Assembly (NCBI RefSeq): GCF_903166585.1
Contig: NZ_CAESCM010000012.1
Coordinates: forward strand, 62,001 to 126,000
From: Pedobacter ghigonis
GTDB lineage: Bacteria > Bacteroidota > Bacteroidia > Sphingobacteriales > Sphingobacteriaceae
Reading direction: 5' to 3'
DNA length: 64,000 bases
The position numbers and the translations under genes were made by a program. Below the pieces are notes generated by a model. That model was not told the DNA's origin, made no database searches, and saw only the letters and a program-made list of their open reading frames with translations. This document shows positions 51,831-61,828 of this stretch, piece after piece. Position 1 is the first letter of the stretch; each line of letters starts with the position of its first letter.

Positions 51831-54278
51831 ATGACAAGAATTTGCGCGCTCCTGATACTTTGTAGCCTTACCCATATTGCTTTTGCTCAACAATTTACAG
51901 TAACCGGCATAGTTAAAGATAGCAACGGGCAGCCTGTTCCTTTTGCTTCGGTATATTTAAAAAACACTACTACCGGCACATCAGCCAATGTAGATGGCAA
52001 GTATTCGGTAAAATTAAAAAGCGGTCAACAAACGCTGAGTTTTAGGGCTGTAGGTTACAAACAACAGGATCACATCATTAACCTTACCGATGATATTGCA
52101 CTAAACGTAACACTAAGTGCAGAAAGCTATACTTTAGAAAACGTAAATATCAGGGCCAATGCCGAAGATCCTGCCTATGCCATTATGCGTAAAGCAATTA
52201 AAGAACGGAAAACACATTTAAATGAAGTTAGTAGCTTTAGCTGTGATGTTTATATTAAAGGTGTTCAACGCTTAAAAGGTGCCCCTAAAAAGTTTTTCGG
52301 ACAGGATATACAAAAGGTTTTAGAGCTCGATACTAACCGCAAAGGCATTATTTATCTTTCAGAATCGCAGAGCAAATTCAATTTCAGCCGGCCAAACAAT
52401 ATCCACGAAGAAATGATTTCTTCGAAAGTGGCCGGACGCAATAATGCGTTCAGTTTCAATAAAGCCTCTGATCTGATTATTAATTTTTACGATAATTACC
52501 TGCTAGAAAACAAATTAAGCGCCAGAGGCTTTATATCCCCAATTGCCGATAATGCTTTATTCTATTATAAATACAAGTTGCTTGGCGAGAGCACTGAAAA
52601 TGGAGAGCTGATCCACAAGATACAGGTAATTCCGCGCCGCGAAAACGACCCGGTTTTCAGGGGTATTATTTACATTATCGATAATAGCTGGAGGATTTAC
52701 AACACCGACCTCTTCCTAACCAAAAATGCAGGTATCAATTTTATCGATACGCTAAACATCAATCAGCAGTTTACCAAAGTGAAAGAGGTATATATGCCAA
52801 CTTCGATCAATTTTCAGTTCGCCGGTAATGTACTGGGCTTTAAAATTGCCGGTTATTACGTTGGCGTGTACAGCAATTACAATACAGATCCTAAATTTTC
52901 TAAAAATTTCTTCAGCGGCGAAATATTAAAAGTAACCGAAATGGTTAACAAAAAAGATTCAGCCTACTGGGTCAACAACAGGCCTATCCCCTTAACTGAA
53001 GATGAGAAGATAAATTACATTAAGAAAGACAGTATAGCCAAGCTAAAGGAATCGAAAAAATACCTCGATTCGTTGGAAAAAGACAATAACAAATTTGGCA
53101 TTGGCAAACTCTTACTCCGGGGACATAGCATTAACGATCGTTACGATAAAGAATACTGGTATTTTGATCCGGTGCTTAGGGCAATTTTTTACAATACAGT
53201 AGAAGGCTTTGCGATTAAATATGGTGTTACTTACCGTAAAACTTTCGAAAACCGAAGGTCTTACTCCATTCGCCCGGAGCTGCGATACGGTTTTGCCAAC
53301 AAGAAACTAACCGGAAGTTTAACCGGAAACTACTATTACAATCCGCTAAAAAGTGCGAGTATTGGTGCTTCATTTGGGAATGGTATTTTTGACCTGAATA
53401 ACCTGGGCTCAATGACTGCTTTGGGTAATTCCATAAACTCGTTGTTTTACGAAAAGAATTTCCCTAAATTTTATGAGAAAAGCTTTGCCAACATTAACAC
53501 TACCAGAGAACTGGCTACAGGCTTACAAGGTAGTTTAGGTGTTGATTACAGCAGAAACAAGAGCCTAACCAATAGTACGAATTTTAAATTTATCGATGCT
53601 AAGGATCGCGAATTCTCTTCGAACAATCCGTTTAACCCTGAAGCAGAAGTACCCCTTTTCCCAACATATAGCTCATTTAGTGCCACGGCAAGTTTAACTT
53701 ACACCATCGGGCAAAAATACATTACGCGCCCGGATGGTAAATTTTATACCGAATCGAAATACCCAAGAATTACCGTTTTGTACAAAAAGGGGTTCAACAA
53801 TGTGCTAAACAGCGATATCGATTACGATTTTGTAAAGGCAGAGGTTTTTCAGGAACGAATTGGCTTAGGATTATTGGGCTACACCTCATTTTTAGCCGGA
53901 GTGGGCAAATTTATCAACAACAAAAAAATGTACTATCCTGATTTTAAACACTTTTCAGGTAACATTTCTACCATTTTCCCACCCAATTTAAGGAAATTCC
54001 AATACCTCGATTTCTATCAGTTCAGTACCAACCAACAATACTTTGAAGCGCATTTGGAGCATAATTTCGCTGGCTTCTTTATGAATAAAATTCCTTTGTT
54101 ACGGAAAGCCAGACTAGAAGAATTTATTGGAGGCGGTTACTTATCATCGCCAGAAAAAAGAAATTACAAGGAGTTTTACTTTGGCTTACAGCGTTTGGTT
54201 TTAAGGGCCAGCTACGGCTTTGCCTACGATGGAGGGCGCAAGCTGACGCAAGGATTCAGGATTTCTTACGGGTTCTAA
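51831..54278 (+). CDS. DUF5686 / carboxypeptidase-regulatory-like outer membrane protein
   Basis: The 815-residue protein has a signal peptide (to about FAQ, residue 20) and a carboxypeptidase-D regulatory-like domain (about 21-105: VTGIVKDSNGQPVPFASVYLKNTTTGTSANVDGKY, then SFRAVGYKQQ). Then comes the DUF5686 region with AYAIMRKAIKERKTHLNEVSSFSCDVYIKG. The rest is beta-barrel, ending with LRASYGFAYDGGRKLTQGFRISYGF, a terminal Phe. It resembles TonB-linked outer membrane proteins but lacks a plug. The function of the family is unknown. The leader has a CATACA-CC-TGTATG palindrome near 51771-51784. Confidence 0.9.
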   Translation: MTRICALLILCSLTHIAFAQQFTVTGIVKDSNGQPVPFASVYLKNTTTGTSANVDGKYSVKLKSGQQTLSFRAVGYKQQDHIINLTDDIALNVTLSAESYTLENVNIRANAEDPAYAIMRKAIKERKTHLNEVSSFSCDVYIKGVQRLKGAPKKFFGQDIQKVLELDTNRKGIIYLSESQSKFNFSRPNNIHEEMISSKVAGRNNAFSFNKASDLIINFYDNYLLENKLSARGFISPIADNALFYYKYKLLGESTENGELIHKIQVIPRRENDPVFRGIIYIIDNSWRIYNTDLFLTKNAGINFIDTLNINQQFTKVKEVYMPTSINFQFAGNVLGFKIAGYYVGVYSNYNTDPKFSKNFFSGEILKVTEMVNKKDSAYWVNNRPIPLTEDEKINYIKKDSIAKLKESKKYLDSLEKDNNKFGIGKLLLRGHSINDRYDKEYWYFDPVLRAIFYNTVEGFAIKYGVTYRKTFENRRSYSIRPELRYGFANKKLTGSLTGNYYYNPLKSASIGASFGNGIFDLNNLGSMTALGNSINSLFYEKNFPKFYEKSFANINTTRELATGLQGSLGVDYSRNKSLTNSTNFKFIDAKDREFSSNNPFNPEAEVPLFPTYSSFSATASLTYTIGQKYITRPDGKFYTESKYPRITVLYKKGFNNVLNSDIDYDFVKAEVFQERIGLGLLGYTSFLAGVGKFINNKKMYYPDFKHFSGNISTIFPPNLRKFQYLDFYQFSTNQQYFEAHLEHNFAGFFMNKIPLLRKARLEEFIGGGYLSSPEKRNYKEFYFGLQRLVLRASYGFAYDGGRKLTQGFRISYGF

Positions 54279-54279
54279 T

Positions 54280-54392
54280 ATGGAAAATGTATGACGTAAG
54301 ATGGATAATGGGAGTTTAGCCTCCATCTTACATTTCCCATCTTACATCATACATGGTACATTTTCCATCTTACATTTTAACATCTTACATAA
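54280..54392. repeat. nested GATGGAAAATGTA / CCATCTTAC inverted repeats
   Basis: GGAAAATGTATGACGTAAGATGG near 54282-54305 is largely complementary to the stretch CATCTTACATCATACATGGTACATTTTCC near 54338-54366, and GTAAGATGGA (from 54296) also pairs with TCCATCTTAC near 54322. Further CATCTTACAT copies follow to 54390. This is a repeat-made hairpin after the DUF5686 gene. Confidence 0.6.
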
Positions 54393-54398
54393 TTACCT

Positions 54399-54406
54399 TA
54401 TCTTTG
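54399..54406 (+). promoter_or_regulatory. -7 box TATCTTTG for trhO
   Basis: It matches TANNTTTG, 40 bases before the trhO ATG (54447), directly behind the hairpin repeat. No matching -33 TTTG was found. Confidence 0.45.
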
Positions 54407-54446
54407 CACCGCTTTAAACGCCGTATGCAACGGTATCAACAGCGTT

Positions 54447-55388
54447 ATGAAAAAATATCAGACACTACTTTACTATTGCTATAGTTACATAGCAGAGGCA
54501 GAGCAATTTGCTGCCGATCACCTTAAATTTTGTAAATCGCTAGGCCTGGTTGGCCGTATCATCGTTGCCGACGAAGGTTTAAACGGTACAGTTTCGGGTA
54601 CTCCTGAAGCTTGTGAGGCTTACATGAAAGCCGTTCACACGGATGAAAGATTTGCCAAAACAGAATTCAAAATTGACGATGTAGAAGAGCTTTCGTTTTT
54701 AAAAATGCATTGCCGTTACAAATCGGAAATTGTGCATTCTGGTTTAAGAGATACCTCTATCATTAATCCAAATGAAAAAACAGGTAAACACTTAGAACCA
54801 GTTGATTTCATGAAAATGAAGGATGACGAGGACGTAGTGATTTTGGATGTACGTTCTAATTATGAGCACAATCTGGGTAAATTTAAAAATGCTGTAACGC
54901 TTGATATTGAGAATTTCCGAGATTTCCCTGAACAAATTAACCAGCTTGCCCAATATAAAGACAAGAAGATTTTAACCTATTGCACCGGTGGCATTAAATG
55001 CGAAAAAGCCTCTGCCCTATTATTGCACCATGGTTTTAACGATGTTTACCAATTGCATGGTGGCATTATCAAATACGGCAAAGAAGCTGGGGGGAAAGAT
55101 TTCGAAGGCAAGTGTTACGTTTTCGATAACAGGATTGCTGTTGATGTAAACCAGGTTAACCCCACGGTGGTTTCAGTTTGCTATAACTGCGGTGTTACTA
55201 CCCCAAAAATGATTAACTGTGCCAATCCGGAGTGCAACGAACACGTAACCCAATGCGATGCCTGTGGCGAACAGCTTCAGGGTTGTTGCTCGGAAGCGTG
55301 TACCACGAACCCTCGTAAGCGTCCTTATGATGGAACTGGTTATTATGTAAAAGTACCGCAGCCGGTTGGAAAACTTAGTTTAGCTTAA
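54447..55388 (+). CDS. trhO: tRNA uridine-34 hydroxylase, rhodanese-type (TrhO)
   Basis: TrhO hydroxylates uridine 34 of some tRNAs with oxygen. The 313-residue protein has the N-terminal ferredoxin-like domain (YYCYSYIAEAEQFAADHLKF, VADEGLNGTVSG), a rhodanese domain (about 120-215) with active Cys179 and Cys185 in TYCTGGIKCEKASALL, and the Cys-rich tail CYNCGVTTPKMINCANPECNEHV followed by CDACGEQL, likely a zinc site. The start ATG at 54447 gives the standard N-terminus. A good terminator lies just downstream. Confidence 0.95.
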   Translation: MKKYQTLLYYCYSYIAEAEQFAADHLKFCKSLGLVGRIIVADEGLNGTVSGTPEACEAYMKAVHTDERFAKTEFKIDDVEELSFLKMHCRYKSEIVHSGLRDTSIINPNEKTGKHLEPVDFMKMKDDEDVVILDVRSNYEHNLGKFKNAVTLDIENFRDFPEQINQLAQYKDKKILTYCTGGIKCEKASALLLHHGFNDVYQLHGGIIKYGKEAGGKDFEGKCYVFDNRIAVDVNQVNPTVVSVCYNCGVTTPKMINCANPECNEHVTQCDACGEQLQGCCSEACTTNPRKRPYDGTGYYVKVPQPVGKLSLA

Positions 55389-55411
55389 ACTTACTCCTAA
55401 CTTATTTATAT

Positions 55412-55454
55412 AAAGCAGATGCAATATGAAACTTCATACTGCGTCTGCTTTTTT
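55412..55454 (+). terminator. terminator after trhO
   Basis: AAAGCAGATGCA (55412-55423) pairs with TGCGTCTGCTTT through a G-T pair, the inner ATATGAA/TTCATA extends the stem, and a T run follows to 55454. Confidence 0.88.
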
Positions 55455-55535
55455 GTTTCGGTTGATCAACAAGTTAGTCAATTATCATTTTTTTATTTAA
55501 TTTGTGTTTTAATCAGCATCCTAATTTAGCATTAC

Positions 55536-58418
55536 ATGCAAAAACTTCTAGGTTTTCTTTTATTGCTTGTCGTTTGTACTTCTACCCATATTTGCGCTGC
55601 TGATATTAAAAGCATTGGGGTACCGTATATAGAAAACTATCCAAAATCAGTTTATTCGTCGGGAAACCAGAACTGGAGCATAACAAAAGACAAAAATGGT
55701 GTAATGTACTTTGGCAATGCCGAGGGTTTATTAACTTTTGATGGTCGTTACTGGCAGAAATACAGGATGCCAAACCGCCAGATTGTTAGAGCTGTTGCAA
55801 CAGATAATCAGGGTAGAATATATACAGGTAGCTTTGGAGAATTTGGCTACTGGGCTATCAAAAACAACAAATTAGGTTATAATTCACTCACCAAACTGCT
55901 CCCGAAAGGTATAAAAATAGATGATGAAGTTTGGAAAATCTACGTAGATCGCGACCGGGTAATTTTCCAATCCTTTTCGAAAATCTTTATTTACAAAAAC
56001 AATAAAATCGAAGTGGTAAAGTCTCCGTCTTCTTTTTTGTTTCTGCATAAAGTTAATCAACGGTATTTTATTGAGGTGCTGGAGCAGGGCCTGTTCGAGC
56101 TGATTGGCAATAAACTGGTACACCTGCCGCAGAGTGAGCAAATGGGCAAAGAAGGAATCCTCTCCATTTTACCCTATAAAAACAACGGACTGATTATTGG
56201 CACGAGCAAAAACGGACTTTTTACTTACGATGGCAAAAATTTCACTCCCTTAAACACCCCTGCAAACAGTTATCTAAAAACCTATCAGTTAAATAATGGT
56301 GTAAATTTATTGGGCAAGTATTATGCTTATGGCACCATTTTAAATGGTTTAATCATTATCGATGAAAATGGCAGGGTTGTACAACGCATTAACAAATCGA
56401 GCGGATTGCAAAACAATACCGTATTAAGTTTATACGCCGATAATGAGCAAAACCTATGGACAGGTTTGGATAACGGGATCGACCGCATTGAACTCAATTC
56501 TCCCCTCTATTTTTACTTTGATAAAACAGGTCAGTTCGGCACCGTATATTCCAGTATCATTTTTAACAATAAAATTTATCTCGGCACCAATCAGGGCTTA
56601 TTTTACAGCGAGTGGTCACCATACAATCTCCTTCCCTTCAATTTTCGTTTAATACCGAATTCGCAGGGACAGGTTTGGGAGCTGGCCATTATCGATAATG
56701 AATTAATTTGCGGCCATAACAGCGGCACTTTTAAGGTTTTGGGCGATAAAATAGAATGGATATCGAGGTCATCGGGTGGCTGGACCATCAAAAAACTAAA
56801 CTCTAACCCCAATTACCTGGTTCAGGGCACTTATACAGGTTTATCACTCTTTACCAAATCACCAGGTGCAGGATTGAAGTTCGCAACCAAAATAGCAGGT
56901 TTTGGAGCACCTTCCAGATATGTTGAGCAAGATAACAGAGGCGATATTTGGGTGGGCCATGCTTACAAGGGCTTATTTAAATTAAGCCTTAGTCCCGATT
57001 ATACCAGGGTAACAAACACCAAATATTTCGACGAAAAGAATGGTTTGCCCGGTAATTACAACATCAATATCTTCAATCTGGAGAATAAAATCGTGTTTTC
57101 ATCCGATGCCGGTTTTTATACCTACGATGAGTTGAGCAATAAATTCACCAAATACGAGGTACTCAATAAAAACCTGGGTTCTTTCGAAACCTCTAATAAA
57201 ATTATTCCGGCGGGCAGTAAAAAATACTGGTTCATTAACCATGGTAAAACCGCATTGGTTAATTTCAGCGAGCCGGGCAAAGTTGAAATCGATTCGAACC
57301 AATTTAGCATTTTGGATGGCCGGATGGTGCAGTACTACGAGAATATTAGCAGGATAAGCGATTCAATTTACCTTATTAGTGTTGATGATGGCTTTGTGAT
57401 TTATAACCCAACTGCCGGACTTAACAACCAGAAACAAAAATTACCGGAGGTGCTGATTAGGCGGGTTGAAGATATTACCGACAAATTTTCGCTAATTAGT
57501 GAAACCGGTAATGTTGAGGAGCCTACTGAAATACAGAACAGCAGGAATAACATTCGCATTTCTTATGCGCTCCCCTATTACAGGCAGGCTAAAGTGAAAT
57601 ATCAGTTTTACCTCGAAGGGTATTCCAGAGCCTGGTCTGACTGGACTTATGCCACGCAGAAAGATTTCACCAATTTAAGCGCAGGCACCTATACTTTTAA
57701 AGTGAGGGCAAAAATTGACGACAGCACGGTAAGTGCCGAAACGCTTTATACATTCACCATCCTCCGCCCATGGTACCTGAATAACTGGGCCATATTATTT
57801 TACACCATCTTGTTTGTGGTGGTTTTAATCATGGGCAAAAAGATATACGAAAGAAAGCTGCAACGCGATAGTCAGAAAATTACCAGCCGTTTAAAAGCTG
57901 AGCAACAGGAAAGATTAAGACAGGAAGCTGAAATTAGCGAAAAGCAAATCATTAAACTCCAAACAGAAAAACTTCAGGCCGAGCTGGCTTCGAAAAACCG
58001 CGAACTGGCTAATTCTGCTATGACGCTGGTGTATAAAAATGAGCTGCTTCAAAAACTGGCAGATGACATTACCAAGCTTAAAGATGAAAACGGGAAAAAA
58101 CTCTCTGATGAGCAAACCCGCAAAATACAGAAGGTTATTAACGACGGTATGAACGACGAGCGTGATTGGCACCTGTTCGAAAACAGCTTTAACGAAGCGC
58201 ACGAAAGTTTCTTTAAAAAGTTAAAGGCACAACACCCTGATCTGGTACCTAACGATTTAAAGCTTTGTGCTTATTTAAGGATGAACATGAGCAGTAAAGA
58301 AATGTCGTCGTTACTGAACATCAGTTTAAGAGGTGTAGAAATCCGCAGATACCGCCTGCGCAAAAAACTGGAAGTACCGCACGATAAAAATTTAACCGAG
58401 TTTTTAATGGAGCTTTAA
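55536..58418 (+). CDS. membrane-bound one-component regulator: propeller, Y_Y_Y and LuxR-like HTH domains
   Basis: The 960-residue protein has a signal peptide (to about ICAA, residue 22), then a long region of beta-propeller repeats (about 30-640: NQNWSITKDKNGVMYFGNAEGLLTFDGRYW, NGVNLLGKYYAYGT). Then comes a Y_Y_Y domain (about 670-745, YQFYLEGYSRAWSDWTY), one membrane helix (about 748-770), a coiled coil (about 780-860), and a C-terminal HTH of LuxR type at about 900-960 (NDLKLCAYLRMNMSSKEMSSLLNISLRGVEIRRYRLRKKL). It has no kinase domain, so it is a one-component sensor: the outside part binds a carbohydrate and the inside part binds DNA. The SusC/SusD genes start 372 bases downstream and are its likely targets. 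Confidence 0.93.
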   Translation: MQKLLGFLLLLVVCTSTHICAADIKSIGVPYIENYPKSVYSSGNQNWSITKDKNGVMYFGNAEGLLTFDGRYWQKYRMPNRQIVRAVATDNQGRIYTGSFGEFGYWAIKNNKLGYNSLTKLLPKGIKIDDEVWKIYVDRDRVIFQSFSKIFIYKNNKIEVVKSPSSFLFLHKVNQRYFIEVLEQGLFELIGNKLVHLPQSEQMGKEGILSILPYKNNGLIIGTSKNGLFTYDGKNFTPLNTPANSYLKTYQLNNGVNLLGKYYAYGTILNGLIIIDENGRVVQRINKSSGLQNNTVLSLYADNEQNLWTGLDNGIDRIELNSPLYFYFDKTGQFGTVYSSIIFNNKIYLGTNQGLFYSEWSPYNLLPFNFRLIPNSQGQVWELAIIDNELICGHNSGTFKVLGDKIEWISRSSGGWTIKKLNSNPNYLVQGTYTGLSLFTKSPGAGLKFATKIAGFGAPSRYVEQDNRGDIWVGHAYKGLFKLSLSPDYTRVTNTKYFDEKNGLPGNYNINIFNLENKIVFSSDAGFYTYDELSNKFTKYEVLNKNLGSFETSNKIIPAGSKKYWFINHGKTALVNFSEPGKVEIDSNQFSILDGRMVQYYENISRISDSIYLISVDDGFVIYNPTAGLNNQKQKLPEVLIRRVEDITDKFSLISETGNVEEPTEIQNSRNNIRISYALPYYRQAKVKYQFYLEGYSRAWSDWTYATQKDFTNLSAGTYTFKVRAKIDDSTVSAETLYTFTILRPWYLNNWAILFYTILFVVVLIMGKKIYERKLQRDSQKITSRLKAEQQERLRQEAEISEKQIIKLQTEKLQAELASKNRELANSAMTLVYKNELLQKLADDITKLKDENGKKLSDEQTRKIQKVINDGMNDERDWHLFENSFNEAHESFFKKLKAQHPDLVPNDLKLCAYLRMNMSSKEMSSLLNISLRGVEIRRYRLRKKLEVPHDKNLTEFLMEL

Positions 58419-58790
58419 GCTTCCGTGTTTCCATATTAGGAGGTAAAATTCATTATAAAATCAGCACACTATTGTTACGGAAACGTTTGCGTAAAAAACG
58501 GTTTTTATCACTTTTTTGATGTTTTGTCCCCATCACGCACTACATCATTACCTCTCATAGCACTTTTTCAAGCCCCACAAAATACTTGGTGTTATTTATA
58601 CACTTAGGCAAGTGTTAATGTTTTGTTAAAATTCAAAAAAACTGCGTTTTTGACCCAAAATCGCATTTGGTTTATTTAGGTGTGAAACCTTAAAGCTGCT
58701 GTTGATGTATTAATGTAGAGGTAAAAACACTTGCACATCCACAAAAACAACCTCACATTTAACTAACAATTAAACTAAATTTTAATAAGC
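58419..58790 (+). promoter_or_regulatory. SusC control region, no gene
   Basis: This 372-base spacer has no coding frame that I trust. It contains GGAAACGTTTGCGT (near 58479), a perfect 6-base inverted repeat ACACTT-AGGC-AAGTGT (58600-58615), and several A/T tracts. No exact TANNTTTG box lies near the SusC start. The inverted repeat is the best candidate operator for the upstream HTH regulator; this is a guess from symmetry and place alone. Confidence 0.4.
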
Positions 58791-61700
58791 ATGAAAAGAA
58801 TCTTTACAAGAATTTCTGTTCTGGCCGTATTTTGTTTACTCGCAATTAACGTAGCATTTGCGCAAAACATTACTGTGAAAGGTAAGGTAATTGATGGCGG
58901 CGATAAAACTCCATTGCCGGGCGTATCTATCTTAATTAAAGGCACACAAAACGGTACACAAACAGATGTAAACGGCAACTACTCCATTAGTGTGCCGGGC
59001 AACGCTACGCTGGTATTTAACTTTGTTGGCTATACAGCGCAAGAGCAGGCTGTAAATAACCAAACCACTATTAATGTATCCTTAGCTTCATCAACACAAC
59101 AATTAGAGCAGGTTGTGGTTGTAGGTTATGGTACGCAGAGAAAAATTGATGTTACCGGATCAGTAGCTTCGGTTAAAGGTGAGGACATTTCTAAACAAGC
59201 GTCAGTGAATGCAGTAAGCGCATTACAAGGTAAAGTTGCAGGTGTTAGTATTACCAATTCAGGTACTCCTGGTTCGACACCACAAATTACAATCCGCGGT
59301 ACAGGAACTATTTATGGTAGCCTGGGCGTACTATATGTGGTTGACGGAGTTTGGTACGATGACATAAGCTTTTTAAACCCTGCAGATATTGCTGATATGA
59401 GTATTTTGAAAGATGCGTCATCTCAATCTATTTATGGTATTCGGGCAGCTAACGGGGTTATTTTAGTTACCACTAAAAAAGGCAAGAATGATAGCCCAGT
59501 TATTAATTACAATGGAGCTGTTGGTTATAAAAAAGTAACCAACCAGATCGAAATGGCAAATGCCACCGAATATGCAACAATTATCAATGAATTATCTGCA
59601 TCAAATGGAGCCACTCAATTATTTGCCAATCCTTCCAGTTATGGAGAAGGTACCAACTGGTACAATCAGGGATTAAGAAATGCATTACAAACTACACACC
59701 AGATCTCTGTTAATGGCGGTTCTGAAAAATCGACCTATAACTTCTCTTTAGGTTATGATAATGAGGATGGTATTGTTAAAAATCAAAACTGGAAACGTTA
59801 TACCGCAAGATTAGCAAACGATTTCCAAATTCTGAAATCTTTGAAAGTAGGATATTCGGTTTCCGGAACGTCTATAAATTCAAACGATATCAACGGAGCT
59901 ATTTTCCGTCAACTATACGCTGCGGGTCCAGTAGTTCCTGTTTATTATGCAGATGGGACTTATGGCGATGCTAATGATTTCGGTTTAGGAGGTGGTAACA
60001 ACTTCAACCCTCAGGTAACGTTAGACTATTTTAACCAGAAATCTAAAAACTACCGCATAAACGGAAATGTTTATGCAGAGTTAACATTCGCTAAAAACTT
60101 TACTTTTAAAACAAGTGCTGGTGGTGATTTTGGACAAAATGAAGTAAGAGGCTATACACCTGTTTATAAAGCAACACAGGGTCAACTAAATGACATTAGC
60201 CGCTTAACCATCAACAGGGATGAAAACAGAAACTGGATTTTAGAGAACACTTTAACCTATAAAAACACTTTCGGCAATCATAATTTAACAGTTTTAGCGG
60301 GTACAACTGCGCAAAGAAGAAAAAATTATTATCTCAATTCCAGTGCATTAAATGTCCCTTACAGCAGTGAAGGAGATTTATACCTGGCATTAGGTACAGC
60401 GAGCACCCGTGAAGTAGTAGACGGTGGAAGCTTATCTACTTATCTTTCTTATTTCGGAAGGGCAAATTATTCTTATAAAGACAAGTATTTATTAAATGTA
60501 ACATTGCGTGCTGATGCGGCATCTCAATTTTTCGGGGGTGGCGATCTTTGGGGGTATTTTCCAGCAATAGGTGCTGGTTGGGTAATTTCCAACGAGGACT
60601 TCATGAAAGATCAAACCATCTTCAATAATTTGAAATTAAAGGGATCATGGGGTAAGGTGGGTAATGCCGGTGTACCAGTAAATCCAACAACTTTAACTGT
60701 ATCTCAAGTAGCTGGCTATGTTACGGTATTAAATGGTGTAGCCTATACAGGTGCCAGCGTTGCATCTTTAGTTCCTTCATTCTTAAACTGGGAGCGTACA
60801 ACGGGTACTGACATTGGATTTGAGGCAGCATTCCTAAAAAACAGATTGAATATTGAAGCAAGTTTTTATAATAAAAAAACAGAGCAGGCTATATTTGGCA
60901 TACCAATCTTCACTTCGATTGGTACAGCTACTCCAAGCTTAATTGGTAATCAGGCTGATTTACGTAACCGAGGGGTCGAATTCCTGGGTACCTGGAGAGA
61001 TCAAACTAAAAGTGGTTTAAGTTATTCGATTAGTGGAAACATAGGAATTAATAACAACAAAGTATTATCGGTAATTACGGGTTCAAACCCAATTTATAGT
61101 GGTGGACAAGGCATTGCTAACGGTGCATTAGCAACACGTACCGTACAAGGTGACCCAATAGGATCATTCTTTGGTTATCAGGTTGCAGGAATTTTCCAAA
61201 CTCCTGCTGAAGTTGCTGCGTCAGCGCAAACTGGTGCAAAACCGGGCGACTTCCGTTATGTAGACCAAAATGGTGATGGCGCCATTGATGGGAAAGACCG
61301 TGTAGTATTAGGAAATCCAAATCCTAAATACAGTTATGGTATCAATACAACTTTCGCTTACAAAGGATGGGATTTAGCTTTAGACATTCAAGGTGTTGCT
61401 GATGTTGATGTTTACAATGCTAACATTGCTTACCGTTTCGGTAATGAAAACTTCAGCAAAGATTTTTACGATAACAGATGGCATGGTGCTGGTACATCTA
61501 ACACTTACCCATCAGCTAACGTTGGATCTACGTCAAATGCTGCACCTAACTCATTCTATGTGGAAGATGGTTCTTATATCCGTTTAAGAACAGTACAATT
61601 AGGTTACTCGCTTCCTGCTTCATTAATGGGCAAATGGTCAATGAAAAAAATCAGAGTATTTCTTGACGCACAAAATGCTGTTAACTTATTCGGATACAAA

Positions 61701-61817
61701 GGATTTACTCCTGAAATCGGATATGATGCCAACAGTGGCCCTATTTCAAGAGGTATAGATGCAAATGTTTATCCGCTTGCAGCTACATACAGATTAGGTG
61801 TTCAGGTTCAATTCTAA
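58791..61817 (+). CDS. SusC/RagA-family TonB-linked outer membrane transporter
   Basis: The 1008-residue protein has a signal peptide (to FAQ, residue 25) and a carboxypeptidase-like regulatory domain (about 28-108: VKGKVIDGGDKTPLPGVSILIKGT). It carries the SusC signature VVVGYGTQRKIDVTGSVASVKGEDI before the plug, and a large 22-strand barrel ending in TYRLGVQVQF. With the SusD lipoprotein (11 bases downstream) it forms the pedal-bin complex that imports oligosaccharides. DFRYVDQNGDGAIDGKDRVVLGNPNPKY, typical for the family, is present. The glycan is unknown. Confidence 0.96.
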   Translation: MKRIFTRISVLAVFCLLAINVAFAQNITVKGKVIDGGDKTPLPGVSILIKGTQNGTQTDVNGNYSISVPGNATLVFNFVGYTAQEQAVNNQTTINVSLASSTQQLEQVVVVGYGTQRKIDVTGSVASVKGEDISKQASVNAVSALQGKVAGVSITNSGTPGSTPQITIRGTGTIYGSLGVLYVVDGVWYDDISFLNPADIADMSILKDASSQSIYGIRAANGVILVTTKKGKNDSPVINYNGAVGYKKVTNQIEMANATEYATIINELSASNGATQLFANPSSYGEGTNWYNQGLRNALQTTHQISVNGGSEKSTYNFSLGYDNEDGIVKNQNWKRYTARLANDFQILKSLKVGYSVSGTSINSNDINGAIFRQLYAAGPVVPVYYADGTYGDANDFGLGGGNNFNPQVTLDYFNQKSKNYRINGNVYAELTFAKNFTFKTSAGGDFGQNEVRGYTPVYKATQGQLNDISRLTINRDENRNWILENTLTYKNTFGNHNLTVLAGTTAQRRKNYYLNSSALNVPYSSEGDLYLALGTASTREVVDGGSLSTYLSYFGRANYSYKDKYLLNVTLRADAASQFFGGGDLWGYFPAIGAGWVISNEDFMKDQTIFNNLKLKGSWGKVGNAGVPVNPTTLTVSQVAGYVTVLNGVAYTGASVASLVPSFLNWERTTGTDIGFEAAFLKNRLNIEASFYNKKTEQAIFGIPIFTSIGTATPSLIGNQADLRNRGVEFLGTWRDQTKSGLSYSISGNIGINNNKVLSVITGSNPIYSGGQGIANGALATRTVQGDPIGSFFGYQVAGIFQTPAEVAASAQTGAKPGDFRYVDQNGDGAIDGKDRVVLGNPNPKYSYGINTTFAYKGWDLALDIQGVADVDVYNANIAYRFGNENFSKDFYDNRWHGAGTSNTYPSANVGSTSNAAPNSFYVEDGSYIRLRTVQLGYSLPASLMGKWSMKKIRVFLDAQNAVNLFGYKGFTPEIGYDANSGPISRGIDANVYPLAATYRLGVQVQF

Positions 61818-61828
61818 TAATTAAGACA

